64,000 nucleotides of DNA from Trochalopteron elliotii (GCA_024734555.1 JANPWX010000075.1:1363349-1427348); one strand, 5' to 3'; shown: positions 23,546-36,433, counted from the stretch's first letter. A program made the numbers and translations. Notes: generated from the sequence alone by a model not told the origin.

Positions 23546-25320
23546 CTGCCAGCTCATTTCTGTGTGATGCTGTGGAAGGTATCTGCACTGCTGTCCTGGC
23601 TCAGAAGGGCTGTGGGTCAACAGGAAGAGATGGTGATTGTTCAAAGTTTCAATTTCTTATGTTGTTCCAGAAGCTGACAGCAGGAATGTCTCCTGAAAAC
23701 TGTGCCTGACCTAAAAATGTTGCAAAGACACTGATTTTTGTGTGCTGTGCCCTACATCCTTCTCAGTCAGCTAAATGGAACTGTGTTATCGTTCAAAGCT
23801 TGAAGTGGATGTGGAGTTTGATGTGATGATGTCTCTGGAAAATGGCTGATGACAACGACATGATGAGTGATTTACAGGAGTAGTTTCTAGTTTTTGAAAA
23901 CACTCTGTTTCTCTGCACACCCTCAGACAAACAAGGCAAGGGAAGTGGATGCATTATCAAATCTATGAAACAAACTGGGCTGCTTTACAAATGTGAAAAA
24001 GATACTTAAGGGCTGCCAAAATGCATTTTGGTGAGGAAAACAAGATGACAAACTGCTTTTTTTGTAGAGAGAACAAGGCAGGATTCAGACTTGTGTGTCT
24101 GTCACCTCTAGAGAGGAGCACACAGAAATCTGTGCCTCAACATTTCTATGACTAAGAATAGACCCAAACATAAGTATGGGGTGCTCTGTCCTTTGAAAAT
24201 CTGTCCCTCTTGTGGGCCTTACAATCAGAAATTCCAGCTATGAAGTTTTTATTTGAAAAATCTTTGTCAAGGTGGGTGTGGAGCTGTGTGTCACCCCATC
24301 CCTGTGTTGTGGCTGGGCAACAGAAGCTTTTTTTGCCTTTCCTGCATTGTCAGGACTCTTCCTTTTACCCAGGTGCTGATTTTCCAAAAACATGTGGTGA
24401 CTCTGCCTGGAAGATTTGCACCCATGTCTTGCTGATCCCAACCAGCTGAACACAAACCTTTCTGGGGCTGAGGAGAGGCTTGCAGGGTGTGATCACAAAA
24501 GAGTTGTTTCTCTACAAAAGCTAACTAAAAATAGGAAATTATGTAGACTGTCATGGCAGATTTTCAAATTCTAAACAGTGTTTTAATTTTATTTAAATCC
24601 TTGTTCCCTAAGGAGGAAAGGATGGTGTGCTCATATGGGGCTGTGTGTGTGATTGCATGTGTTTGTTTATCCATCCACATTCACTCCTACACGCTGCTTT
24701 TTGAGCCCCAAATTTCAGCAAAAAACCAATATTTTGAGAGTGTTCTTGGAGTTTATAGATCTCTAGAATGGTGTAAAATATACAGCTCAAAACAAAAACC
24801 ACTTCTATTAATAGTCACGGTGAGAAGATTGACATCTAAGCTCAACCCTTAGTAGAGAATCCACATAGGGGGATGCTATAAATGCTCCAACCACAGAAGG
24901 AGTTTCAATCACTGCACATCCTTTATCGTGCACCAGAGAATCCAACCACAATGCAGAAATCCCCAGGAAACCACCCTGTGTTATTTCTGCTGCTAATAGA
25001 AAAACTCATCTGGTCTGTTTGTTTATTTGTGTGTTGGGTGTTTTTAAAATTTTATGGCGAAGCCGCAGGGCATGACATTTTAAATTAAGATTAGATTGCT
25101 ATAGGAATTGGTGAGAAAGGTCACAGAAATATCCCTCTCTTGGCAAGGAAAGGCCTTCAAAACCACGTCCAGGCTTTGCTCTGCTGAGCAGGGTGTTGAG
25201 GATGTGTTCAGTCAAGGCGTGGGAACGGGGAGCAGTGTTCTGGGCAGCTTCTCAGGAGGGAATGGGAATTTTTGGGAGGTTCATGTGGCCTGGCAGCACC
25301 GTGTTGTGCTCAGTTCCTGT
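23546..25320. other. Unique sequence, no gene recognised
   Basis: About 1.8 kb without a recognised exon, RNA or repeat family. Confidence 0.45.
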
Positions 25321-25746
25321 GCTCCCTACCATGCTCCTTCTCCTGAGAGAAGGATTTGGGCTGTAATAATACAGGGTCCAAGGAGGTACCAGCCTTTCAT
25401 ATGTTATTGATAGCAGGAGTCATCTCACCAAGCCTACAAGATATCCAAGGCTCAGTTATTTTCAGAATAAATAGGCAAAAATAGAGTAACTTCTCCTCAG
25501 GAGGTGCTTCATCCTAAGGCAAGTGGGGGCTCCCTACTATGCTCTTTCTCCTGAGAGAAGGATTCAGGCTGTAATAATACAAGGCCCAAGGAGGCACCAG
25601 CCTTTCATATGTTATTGATAGCAGGAGTCATCTCACCAAGCCTACAAGATATCCAAGGTTAAGTTATTTTCTTTGTAATCAGAACAAATAGGCAAAAATA
25701 GAGTAACTTCTCCCTGGGAGGTGCTTCATCCTAAGGCAGGTGGGGG
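25321..25746 (+). repeat. 208-bp tandem segmental duplication (two copies)
   Basis: Copy 1 (25321-25528) and copy 2 (25529-25746) are direct tandem copies. Both begin 'GCTCCCTAC' and share 'CTTTCATATGTTATTGATAG', 'CACCAAGCCTACAAGATATC' and 'GTGCTTCATCCTAAGGCA'. They differ by scattered substitutions, and copy 2 has an extra block of about 9 bp with 'TTTGTAATC'. The unit is not a repeat family that I recognise. The divergence is modest, so the duplication is probably not very recent. No gene lies in either copy. Confidence 0.95.
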
Positions 25747-28700
25747 CTCATCCTCTGGGGTGACTGTTTGTCATCATGGACTTCACCAGTGCTCAGGGTG
25801 ACTGGTTTAGATTTGGTGATCTCATTTGTAGACACCCTGTTGAAGGCAGATTAACCCAAGCTGTCCACAGTGATGGCTTCCAAAAAGAGGTGTTTTAGTG
25901 CAGGGCTTTAGTCCAGCTCTACCAACAAGCTCAGCCTGAGACTGAGAATAACATGATGAGCAGATATTGCCACCAGCCAGCTGCTATGAGGTGCCCACAC
26001 TGCTCTGAAGCATCTGGCAGGGTAGGATGCTGCTGGATGGACCTAAAATCTGAGCTGTCTCTGAAAATAAAGTGCAAAGCACTTCTTGCATGGAAATTGT
26101 GATTAGGGAAAGCAGCTGGTTATGGGGGTGCTCTGAGGATTTTTGTGTCCTTCTGCTCACTAAGGGAGGCTTCCAGGTGTGCTTGATGCTGCTGACTATG
26201 AGCAGTTTAGTGTCATAGTGACAGCAAGGACAGACATTGGAGACAATGACATTCTACCTGGTAAGGGCTTTTCTGCCTCTGTTGACAATTAACAATGATA
26301 TTTTTCTCTCTTTTTTTTTTTTTTTCTTCTTTGCTCTCTGCTGATATTCTCAGCATGATGGGGAAGCAGTTCCACTGCTGCTACTAATCAAGCCCAGCTG
26401 ATTCTTTCGAAGACTTTCTCCTTGGAATGACACCATTTTCCTTGTGATCTTATTACAAGAACGTGGCAGCCTCTAGTTCTCCTTTTGCCATTTCAATCTG
26501 TAGCTGTATCTCCCAGTGTGGGGCTGTGTAACCATAAGTACACTCACTCTTTCATGGATACTCTGTCCCGGTCTGTTCTCACTGTTTTATTATTTCTGCA
26601 TGCTGTAAAAGTTATGAAACTTGAAGGAAGAAGCCAGCAATGTGGCCAGTTCCAGGCAGAGCTGTGTTTTCTATGTGGGGACTGGTGTGTTGGAAAGACT
26701 GACACTTGTTTTTGTCATAAAAAATTGCTTTTGCTAACTCCAGTCTGGCTCAGTAATACCTCCACAAGATCCTGGGCGGTTCCAAACACCCTTTTGCTAT
26801 GCTCTCTTTATGCAATTGTTTATTTTATGGTGTCAACTACTTTGTATTGTTAGGACATTGTTGCAGGCCAATATTTTACTTGGCAGAACTCTTTGAGTCA
26901 CAAGCTCAGTCCCTCAGAATTTCCTAGTGTGAGTGATCAGTGAAACCAAAGCATGCTCTGACATCTGTGAGGGGCTTGTGGGTAAAAGAGGGGGATTAGC
27001 AAAGAGGTGATCTCAGCTGCTTGTGTTTTGCATGCAGCACATGGGGTAACTGAACCACCATAAAGTGCTGCAAGATGATGCTCTTGACTCCTCCCCAGTG
27101 TCTACAGCTGCAAAGTGCTAAAGCACTCCACTCTTTTCTTTATTGGAGGCTTTATTGGACATCAAAACCAGTTGGAAATTCAGAATGAAGAGTTCTCCCT
27201 CATTGAATTGGTCATCCCTGAGGGGTGACTGCACCCAGGGGCTCACAGAGAGTGACAGAGATGGGTGGAGAGAGACCTGCTGTTGATGGGGTTTGGTCTG
27301 GTGGAGTTCCTTTTATTAAAAAGTACTGAAACCCTCATCTGAAATGGGATGTGTCAGGTCTCCTGGCAGGTGGAGCTGTGTGTGCTACAGGCTTGGAGAG
27401 GGTATTTGCTGAAGGCTGAGATGGCTCAGCCTGGATGTCTTATCCCCACATCCTCATTCAGAGTTTGACATTGTAGGAATGATCACTCTATTCTTACTGA
27501 AGCCTTGGCATGTATCTTGTTTTTTTGCTGTCAGCCTTGCTTCTGTTTGCTCTGGATGAGCCCTGTACCTCCTGTTTTTCAGAGAAATCACCATGTGCTG
27601 GTGAATTGGAGCAGAACCCTGTTGCAGTGAGTTGCAAGGTGGGGTCCACAGCAATCCTGGCAGTCTAAAGCCTCGTCTTCCCCACCAGGCTGCACTCCTC
27701 ATGGTGCTCCTGTTTGTGGCAAACACAACTGGGCAAATCTCCTCCAGCTTCTCTGTTCTACAAGAGCCTCTTACCTAGAAATATTTTTTTTTCTGATTTG
27801 CCAAACTGGCACACCACCAGCACTGACAGCTGTGGTGGGATCAGGTGCTGCTTTATCCTGGTTCAAGTGGTCCCCTGGCTGCAGGAGATCTCAGATGTGA
27901 AGGAACTTTCCCTGTGCTTAAAGGTTGGAGGGCTGGAGACACAAATCACCAGCAGATGAGTCCTGATTGTAGGAATGAAGCACCAGAGCTCCCAGTTTTG
28001 TTAGTCAGAAGCAGGATCTAAGCCTGGATTGCTCGAGGAGCAGAGAGTGGGTTGTTTCATCCCAGGAGAATTTTGTGGCTTATTTTGGCAGAGCACAATG
28101 GAAAAAGCATGGACTGTGGCTGCCTTTGCAACTTTTGGCTGTGTGGATGACAAAGTTTGCCTTCTGGCCTGCCAGGCCTTTTTGCCTTCATTAGCACAAA
28201 CTTATTTTGGAGACTTAAAAATTTTTTTTAAAAAATTTATTTTTACTTTCTTTCAGTCTCTTCTGGCTGGTCTTTGTCCCTGAAGCCCACACTGCTGGGA
28301 GCATCAGGAGATAAGAAAATGGTGAATTATGTTTTGCATCATCTATGGTTGGAATTTCAGTGCTGCAGGGTCAGTTTTAAATTATCTCTGGAGGGTTGGT
28401 TTTGTTTTATAAGCTGGATGGCTTGGCTTGCAGCCGTTTGATTTTTCCAAATAGTATAAATCTATAGCCATTTGCCTTTGGCACAAAACCCCTCCCTGCT
28501 TCGAAGTCAAGAATAATTATTTTCCCAGAGACAAGGTCAGCAGCTGGATTCAAATAATGGGATGGAAAAAGCCACTCTTGCTGCTTTTCACATGATTTTT
28601 AATAAGTTAATTTTCAAAAGTAACCTCAGTGCATCAGCATCTGCCCCTTGCTCCCATGGCAGCCCCAACAGGGTTCTTTAACCCAGGTACAGCTCTCAGC

Positions 28701-29505
28701 ATCCTTTAACAGGGCAGGAATTTCCTCTGAAGCTCCACCTGCAGCAACAAACACACAGAACAGCACAGGAAACGGTGCACAGCCACTGTTCCCCTTGCCC
28801 AATAGTGGCTGTTTCCCTAAGATATTCCCAATTACTCTAAAAATTCACAATTTCCTTAGGAAAAAAAAAAAAAAGGTTAACTGGAACCAATGTAATTCAC
28901 ATCAACTGAAACCTCTCATTTACATTTCTACTTTTCCAGAAAGAAATACTCTTTGCAAGTAACTTGCACTAAAAATGCCAGTTTTGGGAGGGTCCCTGGA
29001 CAGGCCTTTCCACCTGGCTCTGCAGGGAGGACTTGGGATGCAGGAGGGAAGTGCCCCATCACAGGCCTGATGAGTGGTTTGGAGGAGAAAAATATACACT
29101 GCATCTATATTGGACATGAGCTGTATCTAGCCTGATTTTCCTTCTTGAAGCTATTAAGTTTATTAAGGATTATTATTTCAGGCATCCTTTCCCCTGCTAC
29201 TGAAAGTCCATTAAGATGGAAAACAAACCCTTCTCTCTTTGAGCATGTGGATGGTTTTGGTCTGGACCAACTTTTGTCATAGTGACATAACCCCCAAAAA
29301 ACTCAGTAGGAACCATTTGACTGAAGCTCTGCTGCCAGAAATATTGAAGGTTAAAATAATCCTTGGCAGGGTCTCCATCCCCTGTGGATCCCAGGTGTTG
29401 GACACACAGATTCCAGCTCTGCCTCGGCTGCTTTGGCCTCTTGTGTGTCTGTGAAGAAACTGATGGCAGAGAAAGGAAAGGATGAAGAGTTGTGGCTGCA
29501 GAGAC
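25747..29505. other. Unique sequence, no gene recognised
   Basis: About 3.8 kb without a recognised gene. There is a T run at about 26311-26327, a T/A run near 28219-28240 and an A run near 28860-28875. None is associated with a recognisable retroposon. Confidence 0.45.
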
Positions 29506-29915
29506 TGATGCCTTAAGTTTTCAGGTTCTGTGCTGCCCAGGGGTGCAGCTCTGAGCTCACACTCAGTGCCACTCAGCTCTGCACACAGCAGGGACACAAA
29601 ACAAATCCTTTTCCTGCTGCACACCAAGGACAACTTTCAGACCCAAAAGCACAAACAAAGGTGGGCTGAAGGGAGGAACAAGAAGGATGGGACCTCACAA
29701 CCTGAAGCTGGAATTGGACAATTAAATCCCAAGATGCAAATGGACTAAAACTTATCAAAGTGTGAGACCTGGTGACCGTTTGTCCATTTTGTGACCATTT
29801 TGGGTCCACCTTGGGTGTAGCCCTGGCCAGGCTCTTGTCCTGCCCAAGGTGTGTCCTTAAAGGCCTTTCCATAAATATCTACTTTATTCTCTTAGCTCTG
29901 TCCAGTCTCTGTTCC
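29506..29915 (+). mobile_element. Solo LTR, family B copy 2
   Basis: This is the second plus-strand copy of the family at 17856-18289. It begins 'TGATGCCTTAAGTTTTCAGG' and ends near 'CAGTCTCTGTTCC'. It shares 'GAATTGGACAATTAAATCCC', 'CCACCTTGGGTGTAGCC' and 'TATCTACTTTATTCTC' with the inverted copy at 52189-52729. The polyadenylation hexamer has changed (CATAAA). No matching 5-bp flanks are seen, so the 3' boundary is approximate or the duplication has decayed. It is closer in sequence to copy 3 than to copy 1. Confidence 0.85.
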
Positions 29916-32900
29916 TGCTCTTGGCTCAGTGTGGATTTAGCTGTGGTGCTTTTCCTGGGCTGGGCTGGGAGGCAGCTTGGGTTTTTCTACCAGCCAGGCC
30001 AAGATGCAGCTCCTTGCTGTGCAAAATGAGGAAAACAGGCAAAAAACAGATCAGACCAGAGTGGTGAGATACAAAAAGGTTCTGCACTGAAAACCACAGG
30101 TGATGGCTGAGGGGAGGTGGTGGGTGTTGCTTGTCAGTCATGGGGATATCTTTGTTCCATGGAGGTATGCTCTTTCTTCCCCTTTATATTATTTATGGTG
30201 ATACTGAAGGTATTTGTTATCTTTTCTACACAGTTGATGTTTTTCCCCCTTCAGCTTCCTCAGCACCAGTTATATCAGGAATCCCTGGGGATTGCCTGGT
30301 GAAGACCTAATTTCCCCCCTGGGCAGCAAGCGTTTTTAGTCCCATTTTATATAGAGACAAACCAGCAGTGGGGTGAAGGCTGACATTTTGGAAAGGTGCC
30401 TCTAATTCTGGGAGCTCTCAGGTTTTATCCCACCCTCCAATGTGCCAAGGGTGCTGTCACCCTGTCACAACACAGCATCTGATCTTCAGCTCGTGCTGAG
30501 AACTGGGAGAGTGATGGCAAAACTGAGGGAGGAAACCCAATTTGGGTGATGGATCCCCATGAGCTGTGCAGTTTCCCTTGTGATTATCATCCACCCCAAA
30601 TTACCAGCTCACCCCAGAGCCACCATCTCCAGTGGGGCAGGAGGACCAGATCTGGGGTTCTCCTAATTTGTTTCTACACTGGCCATTGCCCTTTGGGCTG
30701 CTCAGTGTAATTCCTGGTAGGAATTCAGTTCCAGCTGAGGACCCTTTGCCCGTGGGAGTGAGGATGACTCTTTCCCTGTCCATTTCTCCATCTCCATGCA
30801 CCTGGTGTTGTCATTCCTGCCTGTCCCAGTGGGTGTATAATAGCTCCCACTCGATTTTCACAGGCGCCCTGGGTGAATAAACAAGGTGAGGGCTGGTTTT
30901 GGTCAGAGAGCCAAGATGAAGAAACCTTCCTGCACAGCTGACACCAATCCCACAGTCTCCGTGGCACCCATGGGTCATTCCCTACCCAGACACCCAAAGA
31001 GTTTCACTGTTTGTTTGAGTGCAGCCACCCAGTTCTGCAGAACAGTCTCCAGTAAATACTCAGCAAAAGGGCAGCTCTCCCTCACCAGTCCTAAACCCAT
31101 TGATGGGTTTATTTAAGAGGCTGAGCAGGATATGTATTTTCCACACAATAAGAAGGGTGTTGGCCAGGTTTGTTCACCTCAGGCTGCCCAAGGTTTGCTT
31201 GTTTGTGGGTGTGAGCTCCCCCAAACCAAAGTGGGCAAAGTCTTTTCTGCCTTACACAGTGATCACACCTGGTGTGATCTGTCCCTCACTTCAAGCCTCA
31301 TGCATTGGCAGCATTTCTTGGGAAACCAAAAGTTAGCACCAAGTTTCTCTCTCATGGATGATAATTTCTGATTCCCCAGGGCTTTTTACCCATGTTGGAC
31401 TGACAGAAGTGGAAACTGGAGCAGCTACAGTTCCAAGGTGGAACTCCACAGCTTCAGAGGAATTTTGAAGAGAGATAAGAGCAGAACCTCAGCCCTGACT
31501 GAGCCACCCTGGCTTCAGGTGGTGCCTGTGGTGTGTGGGGACAGGGCACCCCTTCCAGCAGGCAGAGAGCAGCACTTGGGGGAACCGTGGTGGGAAGAGA
31601 GGAGGTAGGGCTGGGGAGACCTGGGCTGCATCAGCAAACCATGGCAGGGGTCCAAACTCTTCAACAAAGTGAAAAAAAACCACCCCAAAATTAATTGTGG
31701 GAAGAAGGTTCAGATTAATGAAAGATGCTTTGGCAGACAGAGATTGGCCCAAGAATGGGGTAAATCAGGTGGGTCTCCCATCTCTAAAGCCTGGATTAAA
31801 TCCATGATGTGGGACTTGGTGAACAGGGGAGACCACTGGTCAGGTCTGAGGCATCTTAGGGTTACCAGACAGAAGAAGCCTGTTTCAAGCTATGGATGTC
31901 AGTCTGTCATGTTCACAGAGAAGCCAGAATCCCTTGCACTGAGTTATCAGGAGCAAACAGTTGTCTGAGCAGTAGTTTAATGTAGTATCAGATATGATAT
32001 CAGTATCTCTTTGAAATAGATTTTGCTTTTCTTTTTAGTGCTTTTTTCTCCTCTGTGCTGTCAGTGCTGAAGCTTGTAGGACCAATTTATCTGTCCACTG
32101 GTGCAGACTAAAGTTTAGATACTGGTAAATCTTCTCTTCTGCTCATAAGACCACCTTTTCCACCCTCATAAACATTTAAATAAATTTTCCTATGACAAAA
32201 AAAGACCAAAGAGCTGTAGAAGAGACAAACACTGGACTGGAATGACAGGAAGAAATGGTGCCACTCAGAATTCAGCCCAACTTTGTCTGGCATTTTGGCC
32301 CCATGCAAATGAGTGGTAAAATTTGCATTGGCTTGGGCTGAGCTGAGATAAACCTGAATCCATTATAGATCACAACTCTTTGCTGCTCGTGTTGTGAGTA
32401 GTGTGGGTATGGGTTTCTAGGCTTCAGGCAAGTCTGATTGTGGCTTGGATCACACCTGCCTCACTAGAGCCAGTTGCAAAAGTCGTGTTGACTTCAATGT
32501 GACCAGGTTTGGGCCCTGAAGCAAGCCCAGCCTTTTAGTCAGCCGAGATCAAATGTGATATTAATTTAATACCTGATGAATCACCTTGTAGGATATAATT
32601 TTTCCCATTGCAGGGAAAGGGGTGTATTTGACAACCCAATATGATCCCTCCCTCTTTAACTACTAATCCAACTAAATCTTCTGGCAGCAGACATCTGAAA
32701 AACACTGGAAACTGCCATCCCACAAACATGGCTATGTGCTGTAAAAATAGCTTTACTATGAAATGCTATTTTATTACACCAGTTGCTATAGTTTCTGGAT
32801 CTGGCAGAGATTCCTTCCCCATAAACCCTGCCTTTAAAAGTGGGGAGGGGGGGTGTTGTAAGTCAGCTGTTGTGATTCCCATTAGGGTGAAACTTGGCAT

Positions 32901-33898
32901 CAAGTCCATCTGTACGTTAAGCTCATCCCCTGCAGGTCTTCTGAGCCTTCTCGAAGTGTTTGTGTGTGACTTGTGTGCAGGGGAAATACCAGCCCAGATT
33001 CACTGGCTGCTCTAAAAGACTCATTTCTGGGTTCCTGAGAGGCAGGAGCAGCCCTAAGAGCAGCCAAGGCCAGGAGAGACTTGGTGTAGGCGCAGATGAA
33101 ATACCACGGTGAAGGTCAACTTCATTATTACTGTCTCTCTCTGTTTTAAGTATTATACCTCACTCTTTCCAAGGTGACAAAGGAGAAAATGAGAAAACCC
33201 ACATGTGCTCCTGGCTCTGTGCTTCTCTGCACAGCTTCCATCTGTCCTGAGCTGTGAGACACGTGGAAGCTGCAGGGAAAAGCAAAGGAGGCCTTTCCCA
33301 GCCAGGTCTCAGCTTGGTTTCAGCCCCATAGCAGCAGGAGAGCAGGTGGGTGCAGAGAAATCCCCCACAGACATCCCAGCAATGCCAGGGAGAAGCTCAG
33401 AATGAAGCACTGGTGTATATCCCACCTCCCATGAGCTTGCAGAGGACCAGTGCTGGCCTCTCTGTGGAAGGCAGATGTTCTCTTGGGGCTTATTCAGGAG
33501 GACCAGAGGCCAAGGTGTGGACGAGACAGCCAAACTGTTCATCTCCTGACAGCAGTTTGCAGTCACTTTTAGTCAGCAAGAGCCAAGTAAGGGTTTGGGG
33601 GGTTTTCAGTTAGCAAGAAGCAAGTCACCACTAGAAATCTTCCACCTGGAGGAGTGCTTCTCCTGAAGGTGAAGATATCTCAGTGTACAATGTCAGGTGA
33701 ACTAAACCCTGGGAGGGAATGGTTTGTTTGGAGTCACTGCACAATGGAGCTGAGCAGAAAATGCAGTTAAATGGGTTACTGTCTGTTGCTGTTCATTTGG
33801 GTCCTGAACACAGCCTTGCTCATTGTCATACCAAGGATCAGGGGCTGCACTGCTGCAGAAAGCTGCTGGTGATGCAGGGGCTGGGCACCATCCCTTAG
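29916..33898. other. Unique sequence, no gene recognised
   Basis: About 4 kb with no recognised gene or repeat family. It contains an inverted pair of octamer motifs (32303-32328, listed separately) and a short G run near 32841-32850. Confidence 0.45.
32303..32328. promoter_or_regulatory. Inverted pair of octamer (ATGCAAAT) motifs
   Basis: ATGCAAAT at 32303-32310 is followed 10 bases later by its exact reverse complement ATTTGCAT at 32321-32328. ATGCAAAT is the established POU-domain (Oct) binding motif. Two sites in this arrangement could bind a POU dimer or form a hairpin. There is no gene nearby to assign as a target, so a regulatory role is inference and chance occurrence is possible in 64 kb. 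Confidence 0.3.
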
Positions 33899-34473
33899 TG
33901 TTCCTTTTATCTTCTTTTTGCCAGAGTCAGGATTAAATAAATGAGATGGTATTTGGTGTTCGGACTCAGGTGTTTATTAATTTTTATCTATGTTACAGTC
34001 TCACAAACCATGATCTCTACAGCACTCCTAGCTAACACAGTAAAAATGGAGCAGTCTCTATCTCTCTACAAGGCCCTTTAAGAATAAACTGTCCAATTAA
34101 GAAATGACACCTAAATTATTTTTACTTTTAACCCAATAACCACTCATGGCCCGCAATGAGAACTTTTCTATCCAATTACAAAATGCCGCCCAGAGCCATG
34201 AAGAAGAAGGTGAAAAAGAAGGACTCAGCCTACACCCTAAAACCTCCATCTTGCTTTATAAGAATATATTACTATATTCTAAAACCTTAAACTCTAAGTT
34301 TACCCCCATGTGATATCACACACTTCTATTCAAACTCCACACCCACAACCCCAGTGCTGTCACTCAATTTTGGAAGCCTTCTCCACAGCCTCAGGTCAAA
34401 TGCAGTGTTTGCTTGGGGGTCAGTGCCTGCCAGCACAGAAAATCTAAAATTCTCAGTGCCCAGGGTTCCAACA
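33899..34473 (-). mobile_element. Solo LTR, family A copy 2
   Basis: This is a 575-bp LTR with plus-strand ends TGTTCC and TTCCAACA, homologous throughout to 6069-6661. On the minus strand AATAAA (TTTATT at 33973-33978) lies about 75 bp from the 3' end, which fixes the orientation as minus. The pentamer CCTTA occurs at 33893-33897 and again at 34474-34478, immediately after the right end; with one extra G on the left this is a likely 5-bp target-site duplication. No internal retroviral sequence is adjacent. The element is non-coding. Confidence 0.85.
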
Positions 34474-35254
34474 CCTTAAGGGATGTGCACCCACACACAG
34501 CTCTTGGGAATCCCCAGCTTGGAGAGGCTCAGGTCAGGTCTGCCATGTCCTTCTGCAGGGAAGGCAAGGGGCAAGAAAAACATCAAATAAGTAAAACATC
34601 AAATAAATAAATAATCCTTTTCATCCCCTGGTGCCTCTGATCCCACATTGTGTCAATGCCCAGGAGCCACCCACATGGTACAGGCAGTGCTGTGGGTTCC
34701 TGTGGCCCCCAGTGCAGGCAGGTCACTCCACAGGCTTCTCTTTGATGTTGAGGCAAGGTCTGGATATTTCTTTTCTCTTTTCTTTACTCCTCCCCTTGGA
34801 GGGACAGGGGCAGTGGTGGTGTCTCAGAGCCAGCTGTGCTCTATGCAAACCAGATGCCCATCACAGGCATCTGCCAGGTGTTGCTGCCCCTGGCTGCCTT
34901 GTGCCATGAGGGATCTGTGCTTGAGAGGTCACTGTGGGAAAGGTGAAGCTCTGCTCCAGTCCAGTGCTCATCCCATGGCAGCACCATGTCCTTGCCAAGG
35001 CACAGGGGCTCCACAGGACCCACGTTTCTGCAGCATCTCCCAAACCTCCCTCAAATGGGACCCACCTGAGCCTGCCACGCTGCCTGGGGGAACAGATGCT
35101 TTCAGGAAAAGGGAGTGCAAGGATAAGTTAGTGATGGAAATGGGACATGCCCTATGGAAATCACTTGCTCCTGCAGAGCCCTGAGCAGGCAGGGGACAGG
35201 AGGTGCCTTCCTCTCCCTTCTAAGCCAGGGTTTGCTTATGAAAAATGAACCACA
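34474..35254. other. Unique sequence, no gene recognised
   Basis: No exon or mobile element is recognised. A frame of about 178 codons on the plus strand (34648-35184) has no known similarity and overlaps other frames on both strands, as is usual in GC-richer non-coding DNA. Confidence 0.4.
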
Positions 35255-35650
35255 TGCCCCGGTCCTTGCCACCAACGCCTTTCCTCGCGGCTCTCCGTGT
35301 GCTGCAGTTGCATTTTGCAGACATCTGGATTCAATAACCCCGCTGATACAGCCCATAAAATTAGAAACCGAACACTGTGGAAGGCAGAGGTCAGCGAGTG
35401 ATTCATCCCGATATAATGTGCTGGGTCTGGAGCTCTCCGTGACTCAGGATGGGGCTCTGCGGGACCCCGGGGTGCGGCGGGGCAGCCCCTGCCCACGGCT
35501 CCCTGCGATCCGGGAGGAGAGGTGGGAAAGCAGGGGGAGGCTTTGGTTGCCTCCGGCGTTTCCCTGACCTCCGCGGGAGAGGAGCCCTGGCACCTCCCGC
35601 CTCCGAGGGTCTCTGCGGCTCACAGAGGAAGTGCCGTTCATCCCCTCGTT
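35255..35650. promoter_or_regulatory. CpG-rich island, candidate promoter or enhancer
   Basis: By hand I count about twenty CpGs between roughly 35380 and 35640, with more just upstream, in a window that is otherwise CpG-depleted. The core near 35455-35525 contains 'GGGACCCCGGGGTGCGGCGG'. The left part (35300-35430) is different in kind: less GC-rich, with 'CAGACATCTGGATT', 'AAAATTAGAAACCGAA' and 'AGTGATTCATCCCG', which looks like conserved regulatory sequence. CpG islands of this kind mark vertebrate promoters. No TATA box, start codon with a known protein, or splice structure can be assigned, so direction and gene are unknown. Confidence 0.45.
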
Positions 35651-36240
35651 GGAGGGATAGTCAAAGACTTGGAAAAACTGGGCTGGTTTGCCCTCCACAA
35701 ACTTCTCGTGTAACTGCAGACAAACCCCTGCTTTCCTTCTGACTGTAAACTCGGGACTTGAGCCTGCTGAAAGTCCCCTTTTGCGTGGAGAAGCTCCGTG
35801 TGTGTGTACCTCAGCTGATCCCTGCAGATTGCTGGGCAGTGAGGCTGAGCTGAGCCTGGAGCTATTCTTCTTCCCTGTCCTTGCAAGGCTCCCCAAGCAT
35901 CTGAGCCACCATTTCTGAGGAGGAGGAGGAGGTGGCTGCAGTGTCCCCAAACTGGACAAAGCCCTGGCTGGAGCTCAGTGCCCTGAGCCACCTTGGGTGG
36001 ATGGTTTCACCACCCCAAAATCCCTCCTGCCCCAGTGGCTCTGGATCACCACAGTCTCTGGCCACATGTGGGGAGGTGAGAAGTCTGATTCCCTCTTCGC
36101 AGCACCCTGTGACTCCTGTCTCTGTGGTGAGCAGAGATGGAGCTGATGTGTTCTGCAATGCACCAGCCCCAGGCTTCAGCAGGGACCAAGAGGTGGGGGT
36201 GGCTTAGAATGCACATGGAGGGGGGGTTAAAGCTCATGCT
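35651..36240. other. Unique sequence downstream of the CpG island
   Basis: No exon or repeat is recognised. The composition returns to CpG-poor within about 200 bp of the island. Confidence 0.4.
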
Positions 36241-36433
36241 TTAATATAGTTAAATATATAACATTAATATTAATATAAATATATTAACAGATATTATATA
36301 ATATATTATATATTATATAAATAGATATTTAAATACAAGATTATACTGTATATTTAAATATATAATATATGATATATCATCTATAATATATTTATTATAT
36401 AATATAAATATATCAATAGATAATATATTAAAA
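36241..36433. repeat. AT-rich low-complexity island (TATAA/ATATT type)
   Basis: About 190 bp composed almost wholly of A and T, built from irregular ATATTA, TATAAT and TTATAT motifs with no fixed period. Many segments are self-complementary, so the region could extrude cruciforms or act as an easily unwound element. It is bounded on the left by a G run (36221-36227). Confidence 0.9.
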
